From: Schistocerca nitens
Lineage: Eukaryota; Arthropoda; Insecta; Orthoptera; Acrididae
Direction of reading: 5' to 3'
Assembly (NCBI RefSeq): GCF_023898315.1
Contig: NC_064617.1
Location: 710,913,202 to 710,977,201 of the forward strand
DNA length: 64,000 nucleotides
This document shows, one piece after another, positions 53,910 to 64,000 of the stretch. A program made the position numbers and the translations under genes. The notes beneath the pieces are model-generated. The model worked only from the letters and a program-made list of their open reading frames with translations. It ran no database searches and had not been told where the DNA came from. How positions within the stretch are numbered: position 1 is the first letter of the stretch; each line of letters starts with the position of its first letter.

Positions 53910-54486
53910 CTACCAATGATGAATAAGTTTTCTGAAACTGTCATGGAAGAAGTCGACACTCTGTTTCCACAACCACAGTCTCACAGTTCTCTCAACGTCT
54001 TCATCAGAAGCATAATGGTGTCTCTGCAGATCATCTTTCAGTATCGGGAACAGATGGAAGTCAGATGGTGCTAAATCTGTTCTGTATGGAGGATGTTGTA
54101 CGGTGGTGAGATTCAGTCTCTGAAGTTCTGCTGTGGTGGCACGTGAAGTGTGTGGTTTGGCATTGTCATGCTGCAGGAAAACATTTCCCTTTCGGACCAT
54201 TGTTAGTGGTTGTTTCAGAGTTTGCAGCATTGTGATGTAACACTCTGAATTTATTGCTGTTCCACGATCAAGGAAATCGACATGGATAACACCATCTGTG
54301 TCTCAGAACACTGTGACCATGATTTTTCCAGCTGAGGGCTACGTCTTGAATTTCTTTTCTGGGGTGAGTCTTTGTGTCGATATTCCATAGACCGATGTTT
54401 TGTCTCTGGGTCTTAATGGTGTACCCACGTTTCATCTCCTGCCACAGTTGAATGGAGAAAGGCATCACCTTCATTCTCATAAAGAT
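53910..54486 (-). pseudogene. Mariner transposase, catalytic part
   Basis: From the LINE junction downward the minus strand reads LYENEGDAFLHSTVAGDETW (first catalytic aspartate). After frame breaks come KIMVTVF-like residues, then NVFLQHDNAKPHTSRATTAE (second aspartate) and HPPYRTDLAPSDFHLFPILK (third). It ends DFFHDSFRKLIHHW. All three aspartates survive, but the frame is broken between 54270 and 54480. Confidence 0.85.
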
Positions 54487-54509
54487 CCCCCTGCGGGTCC
54501 GGGGTAAGA

Positions 54510-55230
54510 ATAGGCCCGAGGTATTCCTGCCTGTCGTAAGAGGCGACTAAAAGGAGTTTCAACCATTTCGGCCTTCCATGTGATGGTCCCCCTTGGGGTT
54601 TGACCTCCATTTTTCAAAATTCTACAGAAGTATGAGCCTTCTGGGGAAGGACGCCTTACGTGGTGTACCACTGGTCCTCCGTGCACTAAGACCTTCGCAC
54701 TCAGCATTGTAATGGCGTTGTAACCATACCCACTATTCCTCAAATTGGGTCTAAACGCCTGATGGGTTGTACAAGTTACGCCCATAGTGCGTCCCCATCT
54801 GCACCTACGATCATGATGGACTTTCCATGGCACCCGAAATCCAGCACGGTAGCCAGCCCGTTGTGGTGGGCTCGTCATGTACCCTCTAGGTTGTAGCCCC
54901 CTGACAACACAGGGATCGTACTGCCGACACCTGAGCTGCACCCTCCCCACATCGGCCAAGGAGTAGATGCCCGTCTCCTTGGGGCATCAGGACTCCCGGC
55001 AACGGTCATCCTGCCAGGTGGCCCTTGCTGAGCCTGGGTGGCGCCCGTGGGGAGAGCCCCTGGTCGGAGTGGGTGGTATCGGGGCGGACGTTTCGCAGAT
55101 GAAACATCAACATGTATCAGGTCGCTCTGCGGCCGAGTCTTTTAAAAAGAAAGGTACTGTCTCTGGTTGTGGTTCTCCTGCTTGGGGAAGGACAGGCACG
55201 CCGGCTTGGGGCGAAGTACTTCCCCCGCAA
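54510..55230 (+). other. 5' UTR of LINE copy B
   Basis: Aligns with the leader of copy A. G+C-rich, with no long open frame in the ORF1 phase before about 55230. Confidence 0.65.
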
Positions 55231-56404
55231 TTTGGTCTGTTCTTGAACCGATGGGGGGACGTTCGCCACCTCCAAGCCCATGTTCTTTGTTCAGCACATC
55301 GAGGACATCTTCGGGGAAATCGAGGCCCTCAGTAAAATGCGTTTGGGGTCCGTTCTTATAAAGACCACCTCTGCCACACAGTCGGCGGCGCTCCAGGCGT
55401 GCGACCGACTAGGGGACATCCCAGTGTCCATTGTCCCACATCTGGCACTGAATAGGACGCAGGGGGTTATTTTTCATCGGGACCTCCTGCTGCAATCTGA
55501 TGAGGAGCTCAGGGCCAACCTGGAGCGCCGAGGCGTGCATTTCGTCCGGCGAGTCCAGCGTGGCCCCAAAGACCGTCGCATCGACACCGGGGCCTTTATC
55601 CTCGCCTTCGAGGGGGACCTTCTATGGAGAAGGTGAAGGTGATGTGCTACCGGTGCGATGTGAGACCTTACGTCCCGCCTCCTATGCGCTGTTTTCGGTG
55701 TTTGCGCTTTGGGCACATGTCGTCACGGTGTGAGGCTGAGCCCCTTTGTGGCGATTGTGGACGTCCTCTTTGTGAGGAACATACATGCACCCCACCACCT
55801 CGGTGCGTTAATTGTCCTGGCATCAACTCGCCTAGATCCTTAGACTGCCCCGCGTATCAGAAGGAGAAGAAGATTCAAGAACTCAAAACTTTGGATCGTC
55901 TCTCTTATTCTGAGGCCAGGAAGAAGTATGACCGCCTCCATCCTGTGACGTTGACCACTTCGTTTGCCTCAGTCGTGTCCACTCCTTCCACAGTATCCTC
56001 ACCCCTATCCTGTCCCCCCTCCACCTCCTTCCCCATCCGGGGTCTATGCGTCCGCCTCCCAAATCCCTCCCTTCCAGGACCTTCTTCGGGTCCAGCCCAC
56101 CATCCCCGTGCCTCCTCGGACTTCCAAGAAGGCCTCCAAGAAGAAGTCTCTATCCCCCTCTCCACCCCGGCGCGTTTCGTCTGACGCTCCATCCGTGAGT
56201 CGCTGCTCCCGGCCGTCCTCAGTTTCGCTGGGACACTCTGCTGCCAGGCGCTCAGCTGGCCTCTCGTCGGCAAATGATGCTGCCCCTCCTACACAACCTG
56301 GGACAGCAGCCGCAGCTGGTGACGACTCGATGGAACAGGATCCTCCTCCCGCCGGTTGTAGCATTGTTCCCTCGAAACCTGGCCCTCCGCAGCCGTCGAG
56401 GTGA
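55231..56404 (+). pseudogene. ORF1 (gag-like, three zinc knuckles) of LINE copy B
   Basis: The N-terminal part reads MFFVQHIEDIFGEIEALSKM, GVIFHRDLLLQSDEELRANL and FVRRVQRGPKDRRIDTGAFI (55280-55636). After a frame change come CYRCDVRPYVPPPMRCFRCL with RFGHMSSRC, CGDCGRPLCEEHTC and CVNCPGINSPRSLDC, three CCHC-type knuckles (55646-55848). KTLDRLSYSEARKKYDRLHP follows, then in another frame a proline/serine-rich tail (PPRTSKKASKKKSLSPSPPR) to 56404. It would bind the LINE RNA. Two frameshifts (near 55630 and 55970-56150) break it. Confidence 0.85.
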
Positions 56405-56447
56405 CCAGCTCTTTCCCCGTCTCGTTCCCCCTCTTTTTTGACTAGCG

Positions 56448-57403
56448 ATGGCCTTGTTACATTGGAACATAAGAGGTATTCGATCTAATCGGGAGGAATT
56501 ACAACTGCTCCTCCGCCTGCACTGTCTGCTCGTCCTTGGTCTCCAGGAAACCAAGTTGCGCCCAACTAACCATATTGCCTTTACCCACTATACCTCGGAG
56601 TGGTATGACCTCACCCCTGTGGACGGTATCCCAGCTCATGGTGGGGTCATTTGCTAGTTCGGGACGATGTCTATTACCATCCCATCCCATTGACCACCCC
56701 ACTCCAAGCAATAGCTGTCCGTATTACTCTTTCTGCTTTTACTTTTTCAGTTTGTACCATCTACACTCCATCGTCATCCGCAGTTAGTCCGGCTGACATG
56801 ATGCTCCTGATTGTTCAGCTTCCTCCGCTGTTTTTATTGTTTGGCGACTTCAATGCCCATCATCCCCTTTGGGGCTCTCCTGCATCCTGTCAAAGAGGCT
56901 CACTCTTGGCGGATGTCTTCAACCATCTCAATCTTGTCTGCCTCAATACTGGCGCCCCGACTTTCCTCTCGGACTCTACTCATACCTACTCCCACTTGGA
57001 GCTTTCGATCTGTTCTACCACTCTTGCCCATCGGTTCGAGTGGTATGTCCTTTCTGACACCTATTCGAGCGACCACTTCCCCTGTGTCGTTCGTCTCCTG
57101 CACCACACCCCATCCCCACGTCCTTCGAGCTGGAACATACCGAAAGCTGACTGGGGACTTTACTCCTCCCTGGCGACCTTTCCGGACCACGATTTTCTCA
57201 GTTGTGACAGTCAGGTCGAATACCTCACGGCTGTTATCGTCAATGCTGCCGAACATTCCATTCCTCATACTACCTCTTCTTCACATCGCGTTTCCGTCCT
57301 CTGGTGGAATGAGGCTTGTAGAGACGCTATCCGTGCTCGACGACGTGCTTTACGCACCTTTCGCCGCCATCCTGCGTTGGCCAATTGTATTGGATACAAA
57401 TGA
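56448..57403 (+). pseudogene. ORF2 endonuclease of LINE copy B
   Basis: It starts MALLHWNIRGIRSNREELQL with LVLGLQETKLR, the N-terminal metal-binding residues of an apurinic-type endonuclease. A frameshift near 56655 leads to the frame with LVRDDVYYHP, FSVCTIYTPSSS and LFGDFNAHHPLWGS. HLELSICSTTLAHRFEWYVL and YSSDHFPCVV follow, with the SDH block intact. The WNIPKADWGLY linker ends at a stop near 57403. The enzyme would nick target DNA to prime reverse transcription. Confidence 0.85.
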
Positions 57404-58108
57404 CTCCGAGCGCAATGCCGTAGAGTCATCAAAGACAGCAAAAAAGCTTGTTGGGCCTCTTTCACCAGCTCCTTTAACAGTTTTACTCCCTCTTCTGTCG
57501 TTTGGGGTGGCCTGCGCCGGCTGTCGGGCATTAAGGCCCACTCCTCGGTACCTGGCCTGACCTCAGGAAATGACGTCCTCGTTGATCCTGTGGCTGTCTC
57601 CAACGCCTTCAGCCGGTTTTTCGCGAAGGTTTCAAGCTCCGCCCATTACCACCCTGCCTTCCTTCCCAGGAAAGAGGCAGAAGAGGCTCGGCGACCTACC
57701 TTCCACTCACTGAATCTGGAAACTTATAATGCCCCCTTTACTATGTGGGAACTCGAACGTGCGCTTACACTGTCCCGGTCCTCTGCTCCGGGGCCAGATG
57801 CCATTCACGTTCAGATGCTGGCACACCTTTCTCCGGCGGGCAAAAGCTTCCTTCTTCGTACCTACAATCGCGTCTGGACCGAAGGTCAGGTCCCTATGCG
57901 TTGGCGTGACGCCGTCGTTGTTCCTATACCCAAACCCGGGAAGGATAGACACCTTCCTTCTAGTTACCGCCCCATTTCTCTTACAAGCTGTGTCTGTAAG
58001 GTGATGGAGCGCATGGTTAATGCTTGGTTAGTCTGGATTCTTGAATCTCGACGGCTACTGTCCAATGCGGCTTTCGTCGCCGCCGCTCCGTTGTTGACCA
58101 CCTTGTGA
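57404..58108 (+). pseudogene. ORF2 linker and N-terminal reverse transcriptase of LINE copy B
   Basis: After an ambiguous stretch, the frame 57590-58108 reads VSNAFSRFFAKVSSSAHYHP and FTMWELERALTLSRSSAPGP with DAIHVQML. WRDAVVVPIPKPGKDRHLPS and SYRPISLTSCVCKVMERMVN follow, the finger motifs of the polymerase. A stop at 58106-58108 and a frame change lead into the long final frame. Original continuity with the endonuclease is inferred from order. Confidence 0.8.
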
Positions 58109-60132
58109 CCTTGTCGACATTCATCATGAACAACTTTTTGCGAAGGCGCCAAACGGTAGCCGTGTTCTTCGATTTGGAGAAGGCTTATGATACCTGTTGG
58201 AGAGGAGGTATCCTCCGCACTATGCACAGGTGGGGCCTACGCGGTCGCTTGCCCCTTTTTATTGATTCCTTTTTAACGGATCGAAAGTTTAGGGTACGTG
58301 TGGGTTCCGTATTGTCCGACGTCTTCCTCCAGGAGAACGGAGTGCCTCAGGGCTCCGTCTTGAGCGTAGCCCTTTTTGCCATCGCGATCAATCCAATTAT
58401 GGATTGCATTCCAGCTAATGTCTCAGGCTCTCTCTTTGTCGATGACTTTGCGATCTACTGCAGTGCCCAGAGAACATGCCTCCTGGAGCGCTGCCTTCAG
58501 CGTTGTCTAGACAGCCTATACTCATGGAGCATGGCAAATGGCTTCCGGTTCTCTGAAGAGAAGACGGTTTGTATCAACTTTTGGCGATATAAAGCATTCC
58601 TTCCGCCATCCTTACATCTCGGTCCCGTTGTTCTCCCATTCATGGAAACAACTAAGTTTCCAGGGCTCACATTGGACAGGAAACTTTGTTGGTCTCCGCA
58701 CGTCTCTTATTTGGCTGCCCGTTGTACACGTTCCCTTAATGTCCTCAGAGTTCTTAGTGGTTCATCTTGGGGAGTGGATCGGACTGTCCTGCTTCGCTTG
58801 TGTCGGTCCATAGTCCAGTTGAAGCTGGATTATGGGAGCTTCGTCTACTCGTCTGCTCGGCCATCCCTCTTACGCCGTCTCAACTCCATCCACCATCGGG
58901 GGTTACGTCTTGCGACCGGAGCCTTCTACACTAGTCCCGTTGAGAGTCTTTATGCTGAAGCTGCCAAATTACCATTGACCTACAGGCGCGACGTATTGCT
59001 GTGTCGGTATGCCTGCCGGCTGTTGTCAATGCCTGACCACCCCTCTTATCAGTCCTTCTTCGCCGATTCTCTCGACCGTCAGTACGGGTTGTATGTGTCT
59101 GCCCTGCTGCCCCCTGGAGTCCGCTTCCGTCGCCTGCTTCGACAATTGGATTTTGCCCTCCCTACCGCCTTCAGAGAGGGTGAGAGCCCGACACCACCTT
59201 GGCTCCAGGCTCCGGTTCATATTTATCTCGACCTCAGCTCACTCCTGAAGGAGGGTACTCCGGCTGCAGTGTATTGCTCACGGTTTGTTGAACTTTGTGC
59301 TCGACTTGCCGGTCACACCTCTATTTACACCGATGGCTCCAAAACTGACGATGGTGTCGGCTGTGCCTTTGTCGTCAGGGCCGCCACCTTTAAATACCGG
59401 CTCCTCGACCAATGTTCCAGCTTTACGGCCGAGCTTTTTGCTCTCCATCAGGCCGTTCAGTATGCCCGCCGCCACCGCCATTCATCATATGTACTCTGCT
59501 CTGATTCCCTCAGTGCTCTTCAGAGCCTTGGAGCTCCCTATCTGGTCCATCCCTTGGTGCAACGGATCCAGCAGTCCCTCCATTCTTTCGCTGATAATGG
59601 TTCTCCTGTCAGCTTTCTGTGGGTTCCCGGACATGTAGGAGTGCCTGGGAATGAGGCTGCTGATGCTGCAGCCAAGGCTGCAGTCCTCCTGCCTCGGCCA
59701 GCCTCCCATTGTGTCCCGTCATCTGACGTTCGTGGGGTTGTTTGTAAGAGGCTTGTGTCGTTGTGGTGGGATGCTTGGTCATCCCTCCAAGGTAACAAGC
59801 TCCGGGCAGTAAAACCGCTCCCAACTGCTTGGACAACCTCCTCCCGACCATCTCGGCGAGAAGAAGTCCTTCTGACCAGGTTGCGGATTGGGCATTGCCG
59901 GTTTAGCCACCGCTACCTGCTCTCCGGTGACTCAGCCCCGCAGTGCCCTTGTGGTCAAGCATTAACAGTGTGCCATGTTTTACATGTTTTATTGTCGTGT
60001 TCCCGCTTTAGTCAACCTCCTGTTGTCCTGTCCCTGCCATCTACCTTACCGGATATTTTAGCTGATGACGCTCGAGCAGCTGCTCGTGTTCTGCGTTTTA
60101 TAACCTTGACTGGCTTGTCCAAAGACATCTAA
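58105..60132 (+). pseudogene. ORF2 reverse transcriptase core, RNase H and Cys/His tail of LINE copy B
   Basis: One open frame of 675 codons. Motif A is TVAVFFDLEKAYDTCW, then ENGVPQGSVLSVALFAIAIN and SGSLFVDDFAIYCS with the FVDD catalytic pair intact. The thumb includes FPGLTLDRKLCWSPHVSYLA. RNase H follows with all four acids: SIYTDGSKTDDGVGCAF, SFTAELFALHQ, LCSDSLSALQ and VPGHVGVPGNEAADAAAK. The tail has RLRIGHCRFSHRYLL and CPCGQALTVCHVLHVLLSC, where HVL is doubled by a small duplication. It is the longest coding stretch in the window, but without its upstream parts it is only a fragment. Confidence 0.9.
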
Positions 60133-60261
60133 CTTTTTTACTTATTTTATCTGCATCTTTGTCAGGACTTTCTGGTGTCCCCCCCTCCCCTTGAGTTTTA
60201 CTAGATTCCATGTGCTCTAACAACTGTGACTGGGCGCTAATGACCTCAGTAGTTGAGCGAC
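60133..60261 (+). other. 3' UTR of LINE copy B
   Basis: Short 3' UTR with a C run at 60180-60190 and the conserved GCTAATGACCTCAGTAGTTG block near its end. No AACC-repeat tail is kept. Confidence 0.7.
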
Positions 60262-60337
60262 ACCTTCTGCTGTCAAGAATTCAATGATTGCACATTGATT
60301 AAATCGCATTGACTGACTGTCTGCACAGGGTTCCATA
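60262..60337 (-). pseudogene. Mariner transposase, N-terminal stub
   Basis: ATG near 60337 on the minus strand starts MEPCADSQSMRFNQCAIIEF followed by LTAEGV, the first helix region of a mariner transposase. It then runs into the LINE 3' end at about 60261. Residues from here to just before the catalytic part are absent. Confidence 0.7.
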
Positions 60338-60510
60338 CTTAACACTGTAACAACACAACCGTTGTGCTAAAGTTACAAAGTGCTAAGGCTTCCCACCAAC
60401 TGGAGCTGTAGAGAAGAGGCTATGGAACAAGCCAGTACCTGCCGCATACTAATGCTGCCAGCTGTTGAAGAGTTACGAAGGTGGAAGCATTACTTTTCAG
60501 TTGACCGTCT

Positions 60511-60954
60511 TAATATCCCTTCATGCACCACCATCAAAATGGCGGAATATAAAACAACTGTACACATCCATTACCCAGTTACTGAGCACGCACTGCAACA
60601 TACTCCAGAGACCTGTCTGTATGTTGCACCACATAGGCCACTTGGATACTCACAACCAGCATCATTTTCCTGAACTCCGTACAAGGGAACTTGGTCTCTG
60701 ACATATGCTCTCACTCTGCCACCCTTTTGGATTAAACCTGAGTTAGCCTACTCTCCACAATTCCTCAATTAGTCTTCACTGGACCTTTAATTTTTAGATA
60801 TCTTTTTTATTTGTGTACTTCTATGCCTTGTTTCTCCCCCTCTGCCGTCCTTTCCCTCTCTTTACTCAGCTTGTCACAACGTAAGTTTTGCCCTTTTATT
60901 CAGTCTCTACTTCTCAGTCTCTTCTGCCACAACTGAACTGAAGCCGACACTACT

Positions 60955-61028
<74 letters not shown>

Positions 61029-61920
61029 CTGTCTCAATTCTCATCAAATTTGCATTGTGAATTATTCAATAAAATTAAATTTTTTTGTTAAATAGGGAAA
61101 GCTATAGCAGTTTCTATGCTCTGTAGATGTATCTCTTTTTGTGCTCACTCTTGTTGCAATTTCAGAAGAAATTGTTTTGAGGTGTTATGTAGCTAGCATC
61201 TTTCTAATTTTCTATTCACCGAGGGGCAAATTATTGCTTCTGTGTTTACATCCATACAGATCAATCGTATTTCATGCCTGTACGAATTTTCTTCTTCCTT
61301 GCTTTTTCTTATAAAAATTGATCAAAACGACATATCCCTCCTCTCTTCTTAGGTTACCATACTTAAATTCCACCAGTTATATTACCAAGAGTAACTGTTT
61401 TTAGAGCAAAATTCTTAAGTTTCTGACTGTTACTTTATCAATAGAAATTATCAGGTACAAAGACATGAACTGAAATGGAAATAAGCAACAGAAAATTACC
61501 TGACGAAGGTAAAACATCAGTATTTCTATTTACAATGTATGAAAAATAATAAAAGCATATAATAATATGTGATGATGACTCAGTTGTAGTATATGTGTAA
61601 AGAAGCAGCAAAATTTGTGGTAGAAATGAGTAGTAGTTACTCATTTGTTACTGATCAAGCTGTAGGTAAATAAATCAGAATGCGTGTTAAAAAAAAAAAA
61701 AAAGGAAATCAGCTTTTAATGGGCATTTCACTTACATGTCCTGAGACATAGGTTGTGAAAGTGTGTTAAGTGTTTCAGAAATATGCTTTGCTATTTGTGT
61801 ATAATGTACAGTGCAACTTGATATCCTGCATGCACACACAGCTGCACCTATTTGACAGTAACAGATTTTTCAACATCTGTTGTGAGTTTAGTGGAGTTCT
61901 TTTTCTTTCTTTGTTTTCAG
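60511..61920. other. Intronic or intergenic sequence before the mitofusin exon
   Basis: No gene recognised. A+T-rich apart from a C+T-rich block at 60830-61018. It ends in the polypyrimidine tract and acceptor AG (61919-61920) of the exon that follows. Confidence 0.45.
60958..61028. repeat. (CT)n(GT)n microsatellite
   Basis: About 30 CT units followed by five GT units. Confidence 0.95.
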
Positions 61921-62169
61921 TTTGCAAACCTGCATGAGCACCTAGTAGTGATTTAATGGCTGCCTATATAAATCGCTCATTGTCTCAAATGGCTGGAGAT
62001 GGCCCTTCAATAAGGGGTTCATCTTTGGTTGGAGGCCCTGGTGGTGATACAAGAAACTTACATGACTCAACTTCTCCACTACAGATATTCGTCAAAGCCA
62101 AAAAGAAGATCAATGGAATATTTGTGGAAATTGAAGACTATGTCAGGAATACAGCTTCATATATGCAAA
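61921..62169 (+). CDS. Marf: First coding exon of a mitofusin-like GTPase gene (CDS from 61956)
   Basis: ATG at 61956-61958 opens MAAYINRSLSQMAGDGPS, then SPLQIFVKAKKKINGIFVEI and EDYVRNTASYMQ. The start and the K-A-K-K-K-I-N block match the N-terminus of insect Marf and vertebrate mitofusins as I know them. Mitofusins are outer-membrane GTPases that fuse mitochondria; the GTPase domain would be in later exons. The pyrimidine tract and TTTTCAG at 61914-61920 form a 3' splice site, leaving 35 bp of 5' UTR. AAA|GTAAGT at 62169/62170 is a strong 5' splice site, phase 1. An upstream non-coding exon is implied. The short stretch read past 62169 is intron. This is the only intact host coding sequence here. 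Confidence 0.85.
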
Positions 62170-63046
62170 GTAAGTATGGTTCCAGTGTACTGATTGTATT
62201 TATATGCTGGTCACTATTCTGTTGTTTCTATGCAATAAATGGTTTTCAGTATTTTATTGCACATACAGACTTTGTAATGTGCTTTATTGTGTCTTGGTGT
62301 TATTTTTAGCATGTTCTACACACACAAAAAAAAAAATGTATTCACGTGGCACGAAGGTGGTAACCATTATCTGAGAGAAATAAAATACCTTTCCTGAATT
62401 CTTTGGTGTAAATAAAATTTATCTGAAGAAACTTTGGTAAAGACAAACAAAGAGATACTTCTAAAAAAGGTGACATAAATTATTGCTATCACATGTCATG
62501 TCATGTTAACATTTGCACGTTATCAGCATATTTGTTGAATTTAATTCACATTGCAGATTGTATTTATGGTGATGGTGGTTTTGTGGGGTCCTTTGTCTAG
62601 TGTGTGTGGTGTCCTTGACATCTTTGAATAAATAAGCTGTTTCATATGTAGTTAGTGACATAAATATCATAACAAATCACAGTAGTCTTGTTAGCTATGT
62701 AACAGGGTTCTGCTCATGTGAAAGGCAATGGGAATGGTTGTCACACACAATTAAAATACAAAAATTTCCATATGTATGGTGCTTTATGTGTGACGCAAGT
62801 GCTGGCTCATAGTTTGCACGAGATGTGTACCGTTTAGTTCCCTGTACAGCTGTTGAATGGAAGCTCGTATCATCTTCCCCATGTTTAACATGAGCTAAGA
62901 TCCTACGTGATTAAATTACGCTTTCCTTTAATTAAAGCAAGTGTTCAAAATGGCATTTCTCGCGACAAAAGCAGTCTTGAGACCTTCAGTGAACACATTG
63001 TCACACATTCATCAGATTTCATCCTTGAATTCACAAGTCAAATATA
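62170..63046 (+). other. Start of the mitofusin intron
   Basis: A+T-rich sequence after the 5' splice site. No gene or repeat recognised. Confidence 0.5.
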
Positions 63047-64000
63047 CTGATCAGTTATGAACATTATGACCACTGATCTACTATAGATACACTCATGCCC
63101 TAGCGTCCCCTAGCAAGGAATGACTCCTAGTCACACACATGCATGATGTACATAGTATTAGTGAGCGTGCTGTCCGTATGTAGAATGGGAAGACGCACGA
63201 TCTATCAGAGTTTGACCGAGGGCAGATTGTAATGGCCTGGAGGCTCGGCATGAGCATTTCAAAACTGGACGACCTGTGGTGAGTGTCTTCAACACGTGGC
63301 AGACCAAGATCAAACCATGTCCAGATGTCACGGAGTAGGGCGGCCACCCCTCGTTACAGATGTCAGACAGCGCAGGCTGGGTAGACTGGTAAAACAGGAC
63401 AGGTGGCATTCTGTGGTGGACCTAACATCAGACTTTAATTCTGGGCAGAATACAAGTGTGTGTAAGCACACCGTACACCAAACAATCCTAATGATGGGCC
63501 TCCACATGCATGAGCCAGTGTTACACCATGACATCAGAAACTATGACTTAAATGTGCACCTGACTGTTGGCCCTGGACTGGTGCAGTGGCAGTGAGTTGG
63601 ATGGTCTGAGGAATCCCGATACTTTCTTCATCATGCCAGTGGGAGGCCGCTAATCCATCATCTTCCAGGGGAACAGCTCCTTGACATGTGTACCAGGGGA
63701 CAGAGACAAGCTGGAGGTGGTTCCTCACGCTCTGGGGAACATTCAAATGGGCATCCATGAGTCCAGTGGAGCTCGTGCAAGGCACCATGGTGGCCAAGGA
63801 GTATAGTTCACTGGTTGTAGACCATGTACATCCCTTCATGATGATCATGTTTCCTGATAAGTGGCATTTTTCAGTAAGATACTGTGCCATGTCACAAGGC
63901 CAGAAATGTGATGGAGTGGTCTGAGGAACACAGTGGCAAGTGCCAATTGATATGCTGGCTCTCTAACTCATCAGATCTGAACGTGATGGAACACGTATGG
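63047..64000 (+). mobile_element. Tc1-like element, cut by the window end
   Basis: The left end starts CTGATCAGTTATGAACATTA just after a TA (63045-63046), as typical of a Tc1-like inverted end. A transposase pseudogene follows and continues to the window edge, so the right end is not visible. It lies inside the mitofusin intron in the same orientation as the gene. Confidence 0.75.
63180..64000 (+). pseudogene. Tc1-like transposase, decayed and partial
   Basis: SEFDRGQIVMAWRLGMSIS-like residues near 63205-63260 are the helix-turn-helix start. Then come CHGVGRPPLVTDVRQRRLGR, LVKQDRWHSVVDLTSDFNSG and QNTSVCKHTVHQTILMMGLH (63338-63510). The frame then breaks repeatedly. The catalytic end is visible as SSDLNVMEHVW in the last 40 bp, with the expected proline-aspartate changed. 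The copy is not functional. Confidence 0.8.

Larger units (their letters stand above)
54487..60261 (+). mobile_element. LINE copy B (RNase H-bearing, I/Jockey-type), best-preserved copy
   Basis: The 5' leader begins CCCCCTGCGGGTCCGGGG and is shared with copy A. ORF1 with zinc knuckles, ORF2 with endonuclease, RT, RNase H and a Cys/His tail, and a short 3' UTR follow. The 3' end carries GGGCGCTAATGACCTCAG (60232-60249). Codon use is noticeably G+C-rich against A+T-rich surroundings. Four or five frame breaks exist in total, yet the RT and RNase H catalytic residues are intact. Confidence 0.9.
53756..60510 (-). mobile_element. Mariner element split by LINE copy B
   Basis: The left end (AGAGGATTGAATGAAAAATA) and the right end read inward (AGACGGTCAACTGAAAAGTA) are inverted copies. 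TA lies outside both (53754-53755 and 60511-60512). Removing the LINE leaves about 980 bp, short of the usual ~1.3 kb, so part of the transposase gene is missing at the LINE site. The element is oriented on the minus strand. Confidence 0.8.

Noticed and set aside
56044-56554. Minus-strand open frames opposite LINE copy B ORF1 and ORF2
   Set aside because: Antisense shadows of G+C-rich coding sequence; the + strand carries the zinc-knuckle and endonuclease motifs.
58538-58813. Second + strand frame inside the copy B reverse transcriptase
   Set aside because: It overlaps the 675-codon frame in another phase and has no motif.
62170-62309. Extension of the mitofusin reading frame past 62169 with a hydrophobic tail
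   Set aside because: The frame runs through a strong GTAAGT donor; the residues after it do not resemble mitofusin and are intron translation.

Overview
This is a 64-kb piece of an insect nuclear genome, most likely a large orthopteran (locust or grasshopper) genome. The single confident host sequence is near the right end: a first coding exon of a mitofusin (Marf-like) gene on the + strand, with a splice acceptor before it and a donor after it. Almost everything else is layered mobile DNA in A+T-rich non-coding sequence, as expected for a long 5' intron or upstream region of that gene. The organism call rests on repeat families I recognise from locust sequence and is an inference.

Layout. 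1.4-2.0 kb: a MITE. 2.45-13.75 kb: a DNA transposon with ~0.5-kb terminal inverted repeats and a broken minus-strand gene of a conserved but poorly characterised metazoan family; a 6.7-kb RNase H-bearing LINE (copy A) has split that gene, leaving a 12-bp target duplication, and copy A itself carries two further LINE fragments. 13.9-16.6 kb: an RTE-like LINE on the minus strand split by a CR1-like fragment, which in turn carries a tRNA-derived SINE. 17.9-18.6 kb: a Penelope-like promoter remnant, a SINE with perfect target duplications and a 109-bp-arm hairpin with hammerhead-like cores. 19.1-21.9 kb: a CR1-like LINE. 22.5-27.2 kb: a palindromic MITE and two TA-flanked Tc1/mariner-type elements. 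28.0-29.5 kb: an RTE-like fragment carrying a ~0.74-kb palindrome with a tRNA-Thr-like sequence in each arm. 30-31.6 kb: a degenerate I-type LINE. 31.8-32.8 kb: a deleted Tc1 element. 34.6-35.2 kb: a Penelope-like remnant between inverted copies of a TATA/initiator/hammerhead module. 35.4-39.5 kb: a LINE on the minus strand carrying a nearly intact mariner. 41-50 kb: several CR1-like LINE fragments, one interrupted by a ~1.57-kb near-perfect palindrome. 53.8-60.5 kb: a mariner split by LINE copy B, the best-preserved RNase H LINE. 61.9-62.2 kb: the mitofusin exon. 63.05-64 kb: the start of a Tc1-like element.

How the parts relate. The LINEs are the only visible source of retrotransposition machinery. 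The SINE at 18.0 kb ends in a tail resembling LINE copy A, suggesting mobilisation by that family. The Tc1/mariner elements all show TA-flanked terminal repeats. No transposase or reverse transcriptase reading frame here is uninterrupted, so the window holds no demonstrably autonomous element.
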